Assembly (NCBI GenBank): GCA_964651045.1
Contig: CAZYVD010000069.1
Location: forward strand, 1-13,064
Origin: CAZYVD01 sp964651045
Lineage (GTDB): Bacteria; Zhuqueibacterota; QNDG01; DSAB01
Length of the DNA: 13,064 nt
Direction of reading: 5' to 3'
Under the pieces are notes generated by a model. That model had not been told where the DNA came from and did no database searches. It was given only the letters and a program-made list of their open reading frames with translations. A program made the position numbers and the translations under genes. This document shows, in pieces, positions 3,937 to 13,064 of the stretch (positions are counted from its first letter, which is position 1; every line of letters starts with the position of its first letter).

Positions 3937-6900
3937 ATGAATGATAAACAATCAATTAATATTATGATAAAAAGATATTTGAAAATATTATTGCTTGCTC
4001 TAATGCTCCTACCGGGGATTGAGTTTGCCCAGTATCAGTGGACAGTAGACGGTATTCCAATAGATACCATATCAACATCTCTTCTGGATCTCTCCAGTAT
4101 CCCTGATGGGAACGGTGGTTTTTTTATTACATATTCAGATGACCCACTCGGTGACAGCGACATATTTGCTCAGTGGATCGACGGATCCGGAAACTTGAGA
4201 TGGGATGATTCTAAAACAAGAGTATGCACAGAGGGCGGTGATCAGAAGTATCCAGTAATTTCTGTGGACGGATCTGGTGGAGTCTTTGTTGCATGGCAGG
4301 ATGAAGTCAACCAGAAGATTTATGCAAAGCATCTCGACAGTCAGGGGAATCTGCTTCAAAACATAACGATAAGCTCCAGAGCCAGTGAACAGACAGATGT
4401 TCAGATGATATCAGACGGCAGTGGAGGCGTTATAGTTGTGTGGGTAGACAGACTGCCTGGTTCGAAGTCTGATGTATATGCTCAGCGTTTTGATCATAAT
4501 GGTAATAGTTTGTGGACAACGGATGGAGTAATTGTGACAAATGCTGGGGATGACCAGTCCTATCCCCGGATAACAGAAGATGGATATGGAGGTGTTGTTG
4601 TAGTCTGGAGGGACTATAGAAACGGAAACTTTGATATCTATGCGCAGAGAATCGACAGTAATGGTAACAGGCTGTGGAATAGTGATGGAGTGGTTATTTG
4701 CGACACAACAGGAAATCAGCTTTCCCATTCTGTTGAACTCTCAGGCGATAAGGTCATAATATGCTGGCAGGATTATCGTTCTGGTAGTAGTGACATATAT
4801 GCTCAGGCAGTTAGTTTGAATGGTAACCTGTTATGGGATTCAAACGGTATCCCAATTTCTACTGCTAGTGGGACTCAGATGGGGTGCAAGGTTGTTGAGG
4901 ATGGGCAGGGAGGAGGGATCATTGCATGGACAGATAACCGTAATTTTTACGACATATATGCTCAAAGAGTCGATGGAGCCGGAAATGTTCTCTGGACAGA
5001 GAATGGAATAGTAGTTAATCAGTCTGATAATCTTCAGTATAAACCAGAAATGATTTCAGACGGCAATGGAGGGGCTTATATAGTATGGTACGACAAGAGG
5101 TCAGAAACCAATTTTGATCTCTATGCACAGCACATTGATGGCAGTGGATCTCTGTTGTGGTCTGTGGATGGACTTGCAGTGGTCACCGCGGATGGTGATC
5201 AGCAGAATCATGTTTTATTTTCAGATGGAGCAGGAGGATTCTTCAGCCTCTGGCAGGATTTTAGAAGCAGCAGTAATAGAATATTTGCTCAGCATGTTAA
5301 TGACAACCTCTCTATCATTAATCCACCGAGCGGCACGTTGTGGCCAGGAGGAGTCTCGCATACAATCGAATGGGAGTTTTATTCACAACCCACATCTTTT
5401 GATCATCTTAGTATACATCTATCAACTGCTCAGGGTGATGATTACCCAATTGAGATTGCTGCCGATGTAGATCCCTCTCAAACATCTTACGATTGGACTC
5501 CAAACTCTATAAACACAAATACTGCGAGGATAAAGATTATTGGACTCGATCCGAATGATACTGTTCTGTGTGTATATGAGAGCGATCTCTTTGTAATCGA
5601 TTCAGAGCCGCCAAAGAGTTTTGCTCTTCTTCAACCTTCGGATAATGATACTGTTGAGTTGAGGCCAACATTTAGCTGGCAGTCAACAACGGATTCACTT
5701 TCGGGGCTGGATCACTATGAACTCTGGATAGGAGGAGTTAAGCTCAGGGATAATCTGACAGACACTGTATATACACTAAATGAAAGTGAGGCCTTAACAC
5801 CAGGAGAGTACACATGGAGCGTTAAGGCAGTGGATGTAGCAGGTCTAGTAAGAGAGTCAGGAGTCAATCATTTTACTGCAGTAGTAGATGCCACTCCACC
5901 GAAACCATTTAACCTGATATCACCAGCAGACCATTCATGGACGAGTGATTCGAGTCCTGTATATGTATGGGAATCTACAAGCGATTCTGGATCCGGTCTT
6001 AAAAAATATCAGCTATTTGTAGATAATAAAGTAAAAATAGATGATATTCCCCCGGACGATACAACATTCAGCGACCTATTTTTAACATCGGGTGATCGAC
6101 AGTGGTACATAGTAGCAGTGGATTCGATGGGAAACACAAGAAAGTCGAGTCAGTCGTGGGTCATAAGGATAGATACTCAGCCGCCCAGGCCCTTTTCGCT
6201 TATCTGTCCTGGTCAGTATGTTTGGTTAAATGATGCAACACCAAGATTTCAGTGGGAGGCCACTTCAGACACTATCATTGGTATCGGGCTTGAGAAATAT
6301 GAGCTTTGGATAGATGGTGATCTTGTGGTCGATCAGATATCTGGCGATTCCTCATCTCTAGTACTTCCAGAAGATCATGCTTTGAGTGATGGTATTCATA
6401 CATGGTATGTTGTAGCAAAGGACTCTCTCGGAAATGCCAGAGTATCGAGTAATACTCTTAATTTAAATATTGACACTACACCTCCGGAAGGATTCTCTCT
6501 CTCTTCACCAGGTGATGGCGAGTACCTAACAACTATCTCCCCTCAATTTTCATGGGAGTCCTCTTCGGATCAAACATCGGGTTTGAAGTCGTACAGGCTG
6601 TGGATAGACGGATCGCTGAATGTCGATAGCTTAAATCAAACCTCAACAGTGCCCGCCGCTCCTTTAACAGAGGGGTCTCATATCTGGTATGTAGAGGCGG
6701 TAGATAGTGCTGAGAATGTTTTTCAAACACAGACCTTTAGTTTTGTTGCCGATACATCAAGACCCGAACCATTTCTGCTTGTTTATCCACAGAACTCGGA
6801 TACAATATACACAGAAAGACCAACATTTATCTGGAACTCTGCGAATGATATTGTATCTGGAATTGCAGAATATGAGATATATGTTGATGGAGTCTTAATT

Positions 6901-8460
6901 AAAGACAACCTTTCGGCAGATGATACATCATATACAATCGGATCTTCTCTGGAGAATTGCACTCACACATGGAGGGTAAGGGCGATAGATAGGGCTGGTA
7001 ATCATACATACTCTGATGAGTATGTATTCACAATCAACTTGAATTCTCCTCACATCACATCGCCAGCATCGGTAGAGGCTATTGAAGATTCTCTTTTTAT
7101 CTATACTGCTACTGGTACCGATTCTGACGGCGATTCGATAATCTTTTCATTTGAAAACTATCCTGCATGGATGAATCCTGATAAAAATGTGATAAGCGGA
7201 ATACCTGTGGAGGGGTGTCAGGACACTTCATTTGTCGTGATTGCAACAGATGGATATTTATATGATACACTGAAGGTGGCAGTGAGAGTAATATTAATCA
7301 ACGAACCACCGGTGATCTCTGCAATACCCGATCAGATTACAAACGAAGATGTTGCAACCGATGCAGTAGCTTTTACTGTTGAGGATGAAGAGAGCCCTGA
7401 CTCTACTCTTTTGATTTCGGCATCTTCGTCAGATACTCTGCTCATTCCAGATGATAATATAATAATAGCTGGAAACGGAAAGGAGAGAACCGTTACATGT
7501 ATTCCTGCGAAGGATAAGTTTGGAAGTGCCGTAATAACAATAAAGTTGAGCGATGGAGAACTTGAGGTTGAGGAGTCGTTCAACCTTACTGTTAATCCAG
7601 TAAACGATCCGCCATCTATTACATCACCAGATAGTGCCGATAGCTATGAGGACAGTCTCTTTGTCTACAATGCTACTGCAACAGATGTTGATGGGCCATC
7701 TCTTTCGATCTATTTTATCGACTATCCGAAATGGCTTACGCCTTCAGGATCTTCCATAAGCGGGATACCACTGAATGGATATCAGGATACAACATTCAAG
7801 GTCATTGCGACCGACTCAGAACTAAGCGATACCGTTGTTGTAGTACTGAATGTTAATCCTGTTAACGATCCACCGTATTTTGAGTTTCCCCTTCCAAAAC
7901 CCGTGTTCATGAATATCGATTCCTTGAACTGGAAGCTTTACCTCGACGACTATGCATCGGATCCTGATGATCCTGACAGTCTTCTCTCTTGGTCATATTC
8001 AGTAATTGATACACACTCTGTCTCTGTGCATATAGATGAGAAGAGTCATGAGGCCACTATTTCTGGGGTTCATCTGAGAGGTAAGATTAGGATAGAATTT
8101 ACTGTTACAGATCCACATCAGGAGTCTGCAAGGGATACGCTTGTAATCAACATGATACAAACCGATGTTGTGGAGAATCTTTCTGGAGATGTACCAGAGA
8201 GATTCATCTTTTATAATAACTATCCGAACCCATTTAATCCTTCCACAACAATAAGGTATGGACTGCCAAGGCCGTGTCATGTAATAGTTCGGATATACAA
8301 CATGCTTGGTCAGGAGGTTGAAACCCTTGTGGATGAGAAACAGAGGGAGGGAACATATGAGATTGTGTGGGATGGATCTGACCAGCCCTCAGGAATCTAC
8401 TTCTGCCATATTACAGCAGGAAGGTGGCAGAAAGTAAAGAGAATGATATTGATGAAGTAG
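3937..8460 (+). CDS. Giant secreted multidomain protein with type IX sorting domain
   Basis: This 1507-residue protein has an N-terminal signal peptide (hydrophobic ILLLALMLLPGIEFA, about 17-31). Residues about 57-457 hold eight repeats of roughly 50 residues, the last partial, patterned DGxGGxxVxWxDxRxxxxDIYAQRIDxxGNxLW, likely a beta-propeller. A domain at about 458-547 (NPPSGTLWPGG...HTIEWEF) resembles the Kre9/KNH-type Ig-like fold. Five FN3-like repeats of about 95 residues start near 556, 651, 746, 846 and 940 (PPxxFxLxxP...LxxYxLWxDG...HxWxVxAxD). Four cadherin/Ig-like domains follow (about 1037-1410), two with a YPxWxxP...ISGIP signature. The end (about 1420-1507) is a Por-type sorting domain with NYPNPFNPSTTI, YNMLGQEV and SGIYF. 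It is presumably exported through the type IX system to the surface or medium. No catalytic domain is visible, so adhesion or scaffolding is an inference. The start could be ATG 3937 or ATG 3964; neither has a clear ribosome site, and 3964 gives a more typical signal peptide. Confidence 0.92.
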   Translation: MNDKQSINIMIKRYLKILLLALMLLPGIEFAQYQWTVDGIPIDTISTSLLDLSSIPDGNGGFFITYSDDPLGDSDIFAQWIDGSGNLRWDDSKTRVCTEGGDQKYPVISVDGSGGVFVAWQDEVNQKIYAKHLDSQGNLLQNITISSRASEQTDVQMISDGSGGVIVVWVDRLPGSKSDVYAQRFDHNGNSLWTTDGVIVTNAGDDQSYPRITEDGYGGVVVVWRDYRNGNFDIYAQRIDSNGNRLWNSDGVVICDTTGNQLSHSVELSGDKVIICWQDYRSGSSDIYAQAVSLNGNLLWDSNGIPISTASGTQMGCKVVEDGQGGGIIAWTDNRNFYDIYAQRVDGAGNVLWTENGIVVNQSDNLQYKPEMISDGNGGAYIVWYDKRSETNFDLYAQHIDGSGSLLWSVDGLAVVTADGDQQNHVLFSDGAGGFFSLWQDFRSSSNRIFAQHVNDNLSIINPPSGTLWPGGVSHTIEWEFYSQPTSFDHLSIHLSTAQGDDYPIEIAADVDPSQTSYDWTPNSINTNTARIKIIGLDPNDTVLCVYESDLFVIDSEPPKSFALLQPSDNDTVELRPTFSWQSTTDSLSGLDHYELWIGGVKLRDNLTDTVYTLNESEALTPGEYTWSVKAVDVAGLVRESGVNHFTAVVDATPPKPFNLISPADHSWTSDSSPVYVWESTSDSGSGLKKYQLFVDNKVKIDDIPPDDTTFSDLFLTSGDRQWYIVAVDSMGNTRKSSQSWVIRIDTQPPRPFSLICPGQYVWLNDATPRFQWEATSDTIIGIGLEKYELWIDGDLVVDQISGDSSSLVLPEDHALSDGIHTWYVVAKDSLGNARVSSNTLNLNIDTTPPEGFSLSSPGDGEYLTTISPQFSWESSSDQTSGLKSYRLWIDGSLNVDSLNQTSTVPAAPLTEGSHIWYVEAVDSAENVFQTQTFSFVADTSRPEPFLLVYPQNSDTIYTERPTFIWNSANDIVSGIAEYEIYVDGVLIKDNLSADDTSYTIGSSLENCTHTWRVRAIDRAGNHTYSDEYVFTINLNSPHITSPASVEAIEDSLFIYTATGTDSDGDSIIFSFENYPAWMNPDKNVISGIPVEGCQDTSFVVIATDGYLYDTLKVAVRVILINEPPVISAIPDQITNEDVATDAVAFTVEDEESPDSTLLISASSSDTLLIPDDNIIIAGNGKERTVTCIPAKDKFGSAVITIKLSDGELEVEESFNLTVNPVNDPPSITSPDSADSYEDSLFVYNATATDVDGPSLSIYFIDYPKWLTPSGSSISGIPLNGYQDTTFKVIATDSELSDTVVVVLNVNPVNDPPYFEFPLPKPVFMNIDSLNWKLYLDDYASDPDDPDSLLSWSYSVIDTHSVSVHIDEKSHEATISGVHLRGKIRIEFTVTDPHQESARDTLVINMIQTDVVENLSGDVPERFIFYNNYPNPFNPSTTIRYGLPRPCHVIVRIYNMLGQEVETLVDEKQREGTYEIVWDGSDQPSGIYFCHITAGRWQKVKRMILMK

Positions 8461-8495
8461 GAGGAGCTCTTTTATTATCACCTGCATATATTGAA
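8461..8495. other. Short gap between convergent genes
   Basis: Only 35 bases separate the stop of the large secreted-protein gene from the stop of the glycoside-hydrolase-like gene on the other strand. I see no stem-loop with a T-run on either strand, so transcripts probably run into each other or end by another mechanism. Confidence 0.5.
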
Positions 8496-10685
8496 TTATT
8501 TCCCCTCTATGACAAACCATGTGACACCACCCGGCTGAATAGAAAGATCGATTCTTACATTATATTTCCGATTGAGTTTATATCGTCTCCTTTTTCCATC
8601 TCTTTCATAAATCACTACATCATTTTTCAGTCCTGTATAATAAAGAGGCAGAGAGATTGTGCGATTAATAAATCTTGTAGTAGGATTGTAAATCATGGCC
8701 AGTCCTTTTTCCTTGAGTCTGGGATTGACATGAAGAATACAGTCTATATCCCTGCCGTCTGCACGCAGGACGTGAATTATATCTGAGTTGAGAATTGCCC
8801 GATGCTTTTTATAAAAATCGACCCACTTCTTCACGACTTTCTTTGTTTCTATCGAGTCGAAAAGACGAGGCCCTCTGAAACATGCCTGCACTCCTGCTCC
8901 AAAAAGGTTTGCAAGCCTCTGCTGGTAATGAACGAGATGTTCTTTGAGTGGCTCTATTGTGGCTGCTTCTCCCCCTCCATGATACTGAGTCAGAGGTACA
9001 AACATCCATCCCATGGATGGGGTCTTTTCCCATGTTCCATCATAGATGTTTTGACGCTCTATTATCTCCTGATACTTACGCGGCAGCGACCAGTTGGTCT
9101 CCCTGTACCCCATTCCAGTCTTACTGCTTCCATTTAGAAAGTACCAGTCTGGAACATTAAGATAGATTCCTTTTGATCTGCACCATCTGTAGAAATTTCG
9201 TATTTTAACAAATTGGTTCCACTGAGAGTCCTTTACCCCTCTATGACCGGGATGATCAGTTGATGCACAGAGATCTCCTGGATATGATCCGTCATGTTCG
9301 AGCACATCCATACCTGTTTTTTCAAAAAATGCATATAGTTTTCGAAAGTAGTCTCTACCCCAATTGCTTTCGAGACAGGGTGAATTTCCGAATGTTGGTT
9401 TCATTCCGCGTGGAGGTACAACATCGTTACCACCACCCACACTTCTGCTTGCAAGAAGCGAATATCCGCCCAGAGCTATCCCTCTTTTATGAGCATAATC
9501 TGCCAGTCTCTTCATGCGTCTAAGATTTTCATCACTCTCATCCTCAATATTGAAACCACTCCCAAATGTAATTATGACCATCTCAAATCCAACTTCTGCG
9601 CACTGATCTATTGCAAGCTTTACTGACTCATCATCGCTGTTTCTTACATGCATGAGTATTGGATTTTCCGTTACCCATGGTGCTATTGTTCTGTACATTC
9701 TCCGTCGTGCAAGTCCCTTCCGCTCTCTGTCCCAGCTGTCGTGAAGTAGTTCAAATGTCCTGAATGATTCAAACTTATCACCAGGTTTAATCCTCTGTTC
9801 AGGGCCGTACTTGGGGCGGCATTCCAGAAGGCAGGGCATCACGCGCTGATAGTTCACCTGTGTCCGGTATAAAGAATCTGTCTCCCAAAATACACTCTTA
9901 CCGAGACAGCTCTCTATTGACATGCTGCCTCCAAAGGCATAATCTGTTTCTACAGTAATATTGGGAAGAAGCCAATTATGTTTGTTGCCTACAGAGCTTT
10001 CTGCTTCTACGAGTGCGAGTATCTCACTCTTGAATCTGTTGATTGTGATTATTCGGCTGGAGTGGTTTTCCACGGTAAGGTACTTGCACATGAGTGGAAT
10101 TCCGTCATAAATTTCATAATGAATTTTCACAGTAATTTGTTTAAGATAGGGCAGGGATGAAACGAGTTCACTGTCTGCCTCGAATGATAGTGTCAGCGAT
10201 TTCCCGGCCGGAGGCCACCGAACATCCTCTGTCATCCATTCACGGCGTTTTTTCCACTCGAAGCGCTTTTTCGTTGAACCGATAGTGTATCCAGAATATT
10301 TAAATGAAGGGGAATCGCTAATCATCTTTTCGAGCCATTGCTCGGCAAGATAGTTGTGAACAGGCTGTCCCCTTAATCCTCCGATTTTAAATCTTTTATG
10401 ATCGATTTCTATTTCGGCCTCTGGTCTGACTGAACGCAGAAATTCCTCACCGGTTATCAGGTTGCAGAAACTCGTTGTTGCTACATTTGGCACTACTCTG
10501 ATTGTGCGGCGAATAAGACCATTTTCGAGATATATTTCCCTCCCATCATCGGACTGTCTTATGAACGATTTATACGGTGAAGGATCGATGAGCCAGTCTA
10601 CAGGGCTCTTTTGAGCCGAATTCTCACAGCCGATAAGAAGAAAGAGAACTATTGCCAGGGACAATATATGTGTCGTTCTATTCAT
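8496..10685 (-). CDS. Surface lipoprotein with alpha-galactosidase-like TIM barrel
   Basis: This 729-residue protein starts with a lipoprotein signal (hydrophobic stretch ending LLIGC, Cys20). Residues about 30-320 look like an N-terminal beta-sandwich. From about 335 (APWVTENPILMHVRNS) a TIM-barrel-like region contains strand-end motifs: FEMVIITFGSG, GIALGGYSL, MDVLEHDGSYPGDLC, KDSQWNQF and GIYLNVPDWYF. D465 in EHDGSYP is the best candidate for a catalytic nucleophile, by analogy with clan GH-D (GH27/GH36); D486 is another conserved-looking acid. The C-terminal ~80 residues (LAMIYNPTTRFINRTISLPL) suit the usual all-beta cap. Substrate is unknown and the family assignment is by motif only. 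Its ATG lies 11 bases after the DUF4838 gene stop, with an AGG overlapping that stop, so the two are surely co-transcribed and perhaps coupled. Confidence 0.7.
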   Translation of the reverse strand: MNRTTHILSLAIVLFLLIGCENSAQKSPVDWLIDPSPYKSFIRQSDDGREIYLENGLIRRTIRVVPNVATTSFCNLITGEEFLRSVRPEAEIEIDHKRFKIGGLRGQPVHNYLAEQWLEKMISDSPSFKYSGYTIGSTKKRFEWKKRREWMTEDVRWPPAGKSLTLSFEADSELVSSLPYLKQITVKIHYEIYDGIPLMCKYLTVENHSSRIITINRFKSEILALVEAESSVGNKHNWLLPNITVETDYAFGGSMSIESCLGKSVFWETDSLYRTQVNYQRVMPCLLECRPKYGPEQRIKPGDKFESFRTFELLHDSWDRERKGLARRRMYRTIAPWVTENPILMHVRNSDDESVKLAIDQCAEVGFEMVIITFGSGFNIEDESDENLRRMKRLADYAHKRGIALGGYSLLASRSVGGGNDVVPPRGMKPTFGNSPCLESNWGRDYFRKLYAFFEKTGMDVLEHDGSYPGDLCASTDHPGHRGVKDSQWNQFVKIRNFYRWCRSKGIYLNVPDWYFLNGSSKTGMGYRETNWSLPRKYQEIIERQNIYDGTWEKTPSMGWMFVPLTQYHGGGEAATIEPLKEHLVHYQQRLANLFGAGVQACFRGPRLFDSIETKKVVKKWVDFYKKHRAILNSDIIHVLRADGRDIDCILHVNPRLKEKGLAMIYNPTTRFINRTISLPLYYTGLKNDVVIYERDGKRRRYKLNRKYNVRIDLSIQPGGVTWFVIEGK

Positions 10686-10696
10686 TGTTTTTTTAC

Positions 10697-12976
10697 CTAA
10701 TTAACAATTATTTCATCTGTGAAAATCCACGCCTTGCCGCCTCTCCCAATATGCCAGTCAGGGCATTTCTTGATATTTTCTGCACTTACCCTGATATATC
10801 TTGCCATCCTCCCATTGAGTCTTGCACAGAAACTTTCAATAAATTTGCCTCCTCTCCTCTCAGAGATGCGGTTTTCTACTACTCCACACTCCTCAAAATT
10901 CTTGCCATCTATGGAGATCTCATAAATAACCCTTGCAGGAAGGAAGACCCATGATACTATGTCCTGCAAAAAATCGGCGGTTATTGTGTTTATGGTTTTG
11001 ACCTCTCCGAGATCGATTACGGCTTTCAAATCGTTGCCTTCAAATCCGAGCCAGTTGCAGTTGTAATCCTCAAGACCCCTGAGGCCGTCGGTGAGTGCCG
11101 AAGCCCCTCCTGCTGGATATTTAGGGCTCGGTTCTGTAAGTAGCGTAACATCGCAGAAAAGAGCAAGATGTTGAGGCATGTTCCTTTTAAAAAATCTCGT
11201 CATGTCCTTAAGATAGTCGTCTGGAGTATATCCGTGTTCCTCTATGAGGGTAAATCCCCTCTCTTTACACATCGATACGAATCTATTGAGTCTTGCCTTC
11301 ATTTCTGGTTTTACTTTCCATCCTTCATTTTCAGATTTATAAAAAAGTCCCCTTTCACCCATTCCGTAGCGTTTGGCCTGTTCGAGGATTGCATATTCAA
11401 GAGGAAGTCGGGCCGTCCGGACTCTTTTCAGAAGTTCAGGCTTGTTGGACACAGCGGCCTCTGCTTTGTCGAACAGCGCAGAGTAGTTGTCCATGAGTTC
11501 AGGCGACAGATATCCATCCATTCCCTTCCACGGGCTTCCATAGATCAGAAGAGGCTTTCCCGATCTCTTCAACCCTCTGTGCATCAGTTCTATGTACTTT
11601 TTTATATAGGGTGCAGCATCTCCATAGAATCCATTGAGAAAATCCTCGATTAGTCGATCTACATTTAAGTCGGGATTCCAGAGAAGTTTTGCAATAAGAT
11701 AGGTTCGAAGTTCATGAAATTCGCTTCTGGTAAATCCACTTCCCTGTTCAAAGATCATCCTGGCATTGTTTTTTACAAAAAATTTAATATTGGGTTTTAG
11801 AACCATGAGATTGGGAAAGGGACTTACGAGACTGCGGAACTGAACAACATAATCCCATATCAATATGTTATTGGTCAGTCCTGCCCACCCTTTGATATCT
11901 TTACAAAAGGATCTGCTGAGCGGATCTTTTGAGATTGGTCTGCTTCGGTTGCATTCGATGGAACAGAGTACAATGTTTACATTCTCTCGTGGTCTGATCC
12001 CTCTGGGTGCAGATCGGGTGTATTGATATGCCAGAGTAGAGATTATTTTATCGGGAAATTGCTCAGCAACCCTGTTAACAAAGTATATCATTGTACCGGA
12101 TGGGCCTCCATATTTTCTATCAAGTGCGAGGCAGGAGTCGCACTGACATGGGCCGTATGTATCGTTCTGGGATACAGACCAGATGAGCGCTTCTGGTTTT
12201 TCTTTAATCATTCTTTTGAGTGTTTTTACCACGATTTCCAGTACATCTGGATTAGATAGACAAAGCTGATAGCTTGGAACACGGGATCCATTTATCATAG
12301 AAAAATACTCAGGATGGGTTTTGAAATATTTATCGGGTGGGACAAGATCATCAAATGTATGGACCCACATGCCCCACTTTTTTATTCTCTCCCATCTTGA
12401 ATCTAACTTGTGCCACTCGGCATATGAGGAATCCATTGCATCAGGCATGTGAATCTCTCTATATTCGATTATAGGTATTTGAGTCTTTTTAATCTTCTGG
12501 AGCCTTATCGTTTCTTTTCTGGGGATTATTGTTACCTGCGAACTATATTTTCTGCACACGAGATAATCCTCAAGAAAGGTATATACACCGTACAGTGATC
12601 CCTTTTCGCTGCCTCCAGCAATAATCAGATTGTTTCCTGCTGTCTTTATTGTAAAACCATCTTCACCGAGCCTGTCCCAGTCGACCCTTAAGGGAAAATT
12701 TTCAGCATGATATCTACTGCCAATCCAGATTGCAGAACCGAATGGTTCTTTATTATAAACAATTATTGGAATTTCTGCACCTGAGATTTCCTTTATATAA
12801 TGCCGAAGCTTGCGGGCAGCCTTCAGATCTGTTGCCGAGGCTGAAGAGTCGACAAAAATCTTATATGAGGAGCGGCCATTCACAACGAGTTCGATTCTTT
12901 GGGGTCTTGTGCATTTTGAGAATATGAGGAACAGACCGATCATAATCATAAATAGAGAAATTACAATCTTTTTCAT
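10697..12976 (-). CDS. DUF4838 (GH20-like) protein with C-terminal discoidin-like domain
   Basis: This 759-residue secreted protein has a hydrophobic N-terminus (about 4-19) ending FSKC at Cys22. Residues about 30-160 match the GH20 'domain 2'-like fold that precedes DUF4838 (LKAARKLRHYIKEISGAEIPI; GSEKGSLYGVYTFLEDYL). The DUF4838 core (about 190-450) carries the hallmark SQNDTYGPCQCDSC followed by GGPSGTMIYFVNRVAEQFP. After a helical stretch, residues about 620-759 form an F5/8-type (discoidin-like) carbohydrate-binding module (LTDGLRG, DLKAVIDLGEVKTI, SIDGKNF). DUF4838 proteins are regarded as distant relatives of beta-hexosaminidases, usually in glycan-degradation loci; activity is not established here. 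The ATG has GGAG 6 bases upstream. It is the first gene of a two-gene operon with the downstream TIM-barrel lipoprotein. The lysine just before the cysteine makes a poor lipobox, so it could be lipidated or simply secreted. Confidence 0.85.
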   Translation of the reverse strand: MKKIVISLFMIMIGLFLIFSKCTRPQRIELVVNGRSSYKIFVDSSASATDLKAARKLRHYIKEISGAEIPIIVYNKEPFGSAIWIGSRYHAENFPLRVDWDRLGEDGFTIKTAGNNLIIAGGSEKGSLYGVYTFLEDYLVCRKYSSQVTIIPRKETIRLQKIKKTQIPIIEYREIHMPDAMDSSYAEWHKLDSRWERIKKWGMWVHTFDDLVPPDKYFKTHPEYFSMINGSRVPSYQLCLSNPDVLEIVVKTLKRMIKEKPEALIWSVSQNDTYGPCQCDSCLALDRKYGGPSGTMIYFVNRVAEQFPDKIISTLAYQYTRSAPRGIRPRENVNIVLCSIECNRSRPISKDPLSRSFCKDIKGWAGLTNNILIWDYVVQFRSLVSPFPNLMVLKPNIKFFVKNNARMIFEQGSGFTRSEFHELRTYLIAKLLWNPDLNVDRLIEDFLNGFYGDAAPYIKKYIELMHRGLKRSGKPLLIYGSPWKGMDGYLSPELMDNYSALFDKAEAAVSNKPELLKRVRTARLPLEYAILEQAKRYGMGERGLFYKSENEGWKVKPEMKARLNRFVSMCKERGFTLIEEHGYTPDDYLKDMTRFFKRNMPQHLALFCDVTLLTEPSPKYPAGGASALTDGLRGLEDYNCNWLGFEGNDLKAVIDLGEVKTINTITADFLQDIVSWVFLPARVIYEISIDGKNFEECGVVENRISERRGGKFIESFCARLNGRMARYIRVSAENIKKCPDWHIGRGGKAWIFTDEIIVN

Positions 12977-13064
12977 TTAGAGCTCCATACAGATATTATT
13001 TGAAGTAAATTTAACTGCACTTTTGCACTTTTAATCAAGAGAGATACCATTTTAAAGTCTTCTC
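12977..13064 (-). promoter_or_regulatory. Leader and weak promoter of the glycan operon
   Basis: On the minus strand a modest promoter candidate is TTGATT (13038-13033), 18 bases, TTAAAT (13014-13009). The spacer contains a perfect tandem octamer (GCACTTTT twice on the plus strand, 13017-13032). GGAG (12986-12983) lies 6 bases before the ATG. Nothing else is recognisable before the window edge. Confidence 0.3.

Noticed and set aside
5605..7045. Evenly spaced repeats as a possible CRISPR or tandem DNA repeat array
   Set aside because: The periodicity is of about 95 codons, in frame, and visible only at protein level. These are FN3-like domains.
11168..11653. Plus-strand 161-codon frame opposite the DUF4838 gene
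   Set aside because: The minus-strand protein is continuous and recognisable across this region, and the plus-strand frame has no domain features or ribosome site.

Overview
The window looks like a chromosomal segment from a bacterium of the Fibrobacteres-Chlorobi-Bacteroidetes (FCB) group or one of its uncultured relatives (KSB1-, Calditrichota- or Ignavibacteria-like). Two things point there. One is a very large secreted protein ending in a type IX secretion (Por-type) C-terminal sorting domain with the 'NYPNPFNPSTTI' signature. The other is a short primary-type sigma factor without region 1.1, similar to the roughly 285-residue RpoD/SigA of that group. The exact phylum cannot be fixed from this sequence.

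Bases 1-2740 are a patchwork of gene debris around two intact small genes, all read on the minus strand. From high to low coordinates: a REP-like hairpin; a truncated tail of a REP-associated tyrosine transposase (RAYT) followed by the first 26 codons of a type I restriction subunit (hsdR); the last ~26 codons of a type I specificity subunit (hsdS); an intact RAYT gene; a second hsdR N-terminal remnant with in-frame stops; the last 30 codons of a P1B-type metal ATPase; an intact AAA/DUF4143 ATPase; and the edge of a small membrane-protein-like reading frame. The intact RAYT starts on an ATGA overlap with the hsdS stop, and its own stop lies 14 bases inside the hsdR start. The simplest reading is that the RAYT was a translationally coupled member of an hsdS-RAYT-hsdR operon. 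A 189-bp near-identical direct repeat (1728-1916 and 2518-2706) carries the RAYT-hsdR junction twice, which suggests two such units once lay in tandem and were then mostly deleted.

Bases 2762-3610 encode the sigma factor (minus strand). A 326-bp AT-rich divergent intergenic region follows, with a near-consensus promoter and a palindrome at its expected start site. The plus-strand gene at 3937-8460 encodes a 1507-residue secreted multidomain protein: an N-terminal repeat domain resembling a beta-propeller, an Ig-like domain, five FN3-like repeats, four cadherin/Ig-like domains and the sorting domain.

Bases 8496-12976 hold a convergent two-gene minus-strand operon. The first gene encodes a DUF4838/GH20-like protein with a C-terminal discoidin-like domain. 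Eleven bases later comes a lipoprotein with a TIM-barrel region resembling alpha-galactosidase-type glycoside hydrolases. Together they suggest cell-surface glycan processing. The large secreted protein converges on this operon with only 35 bases between the stop codons.
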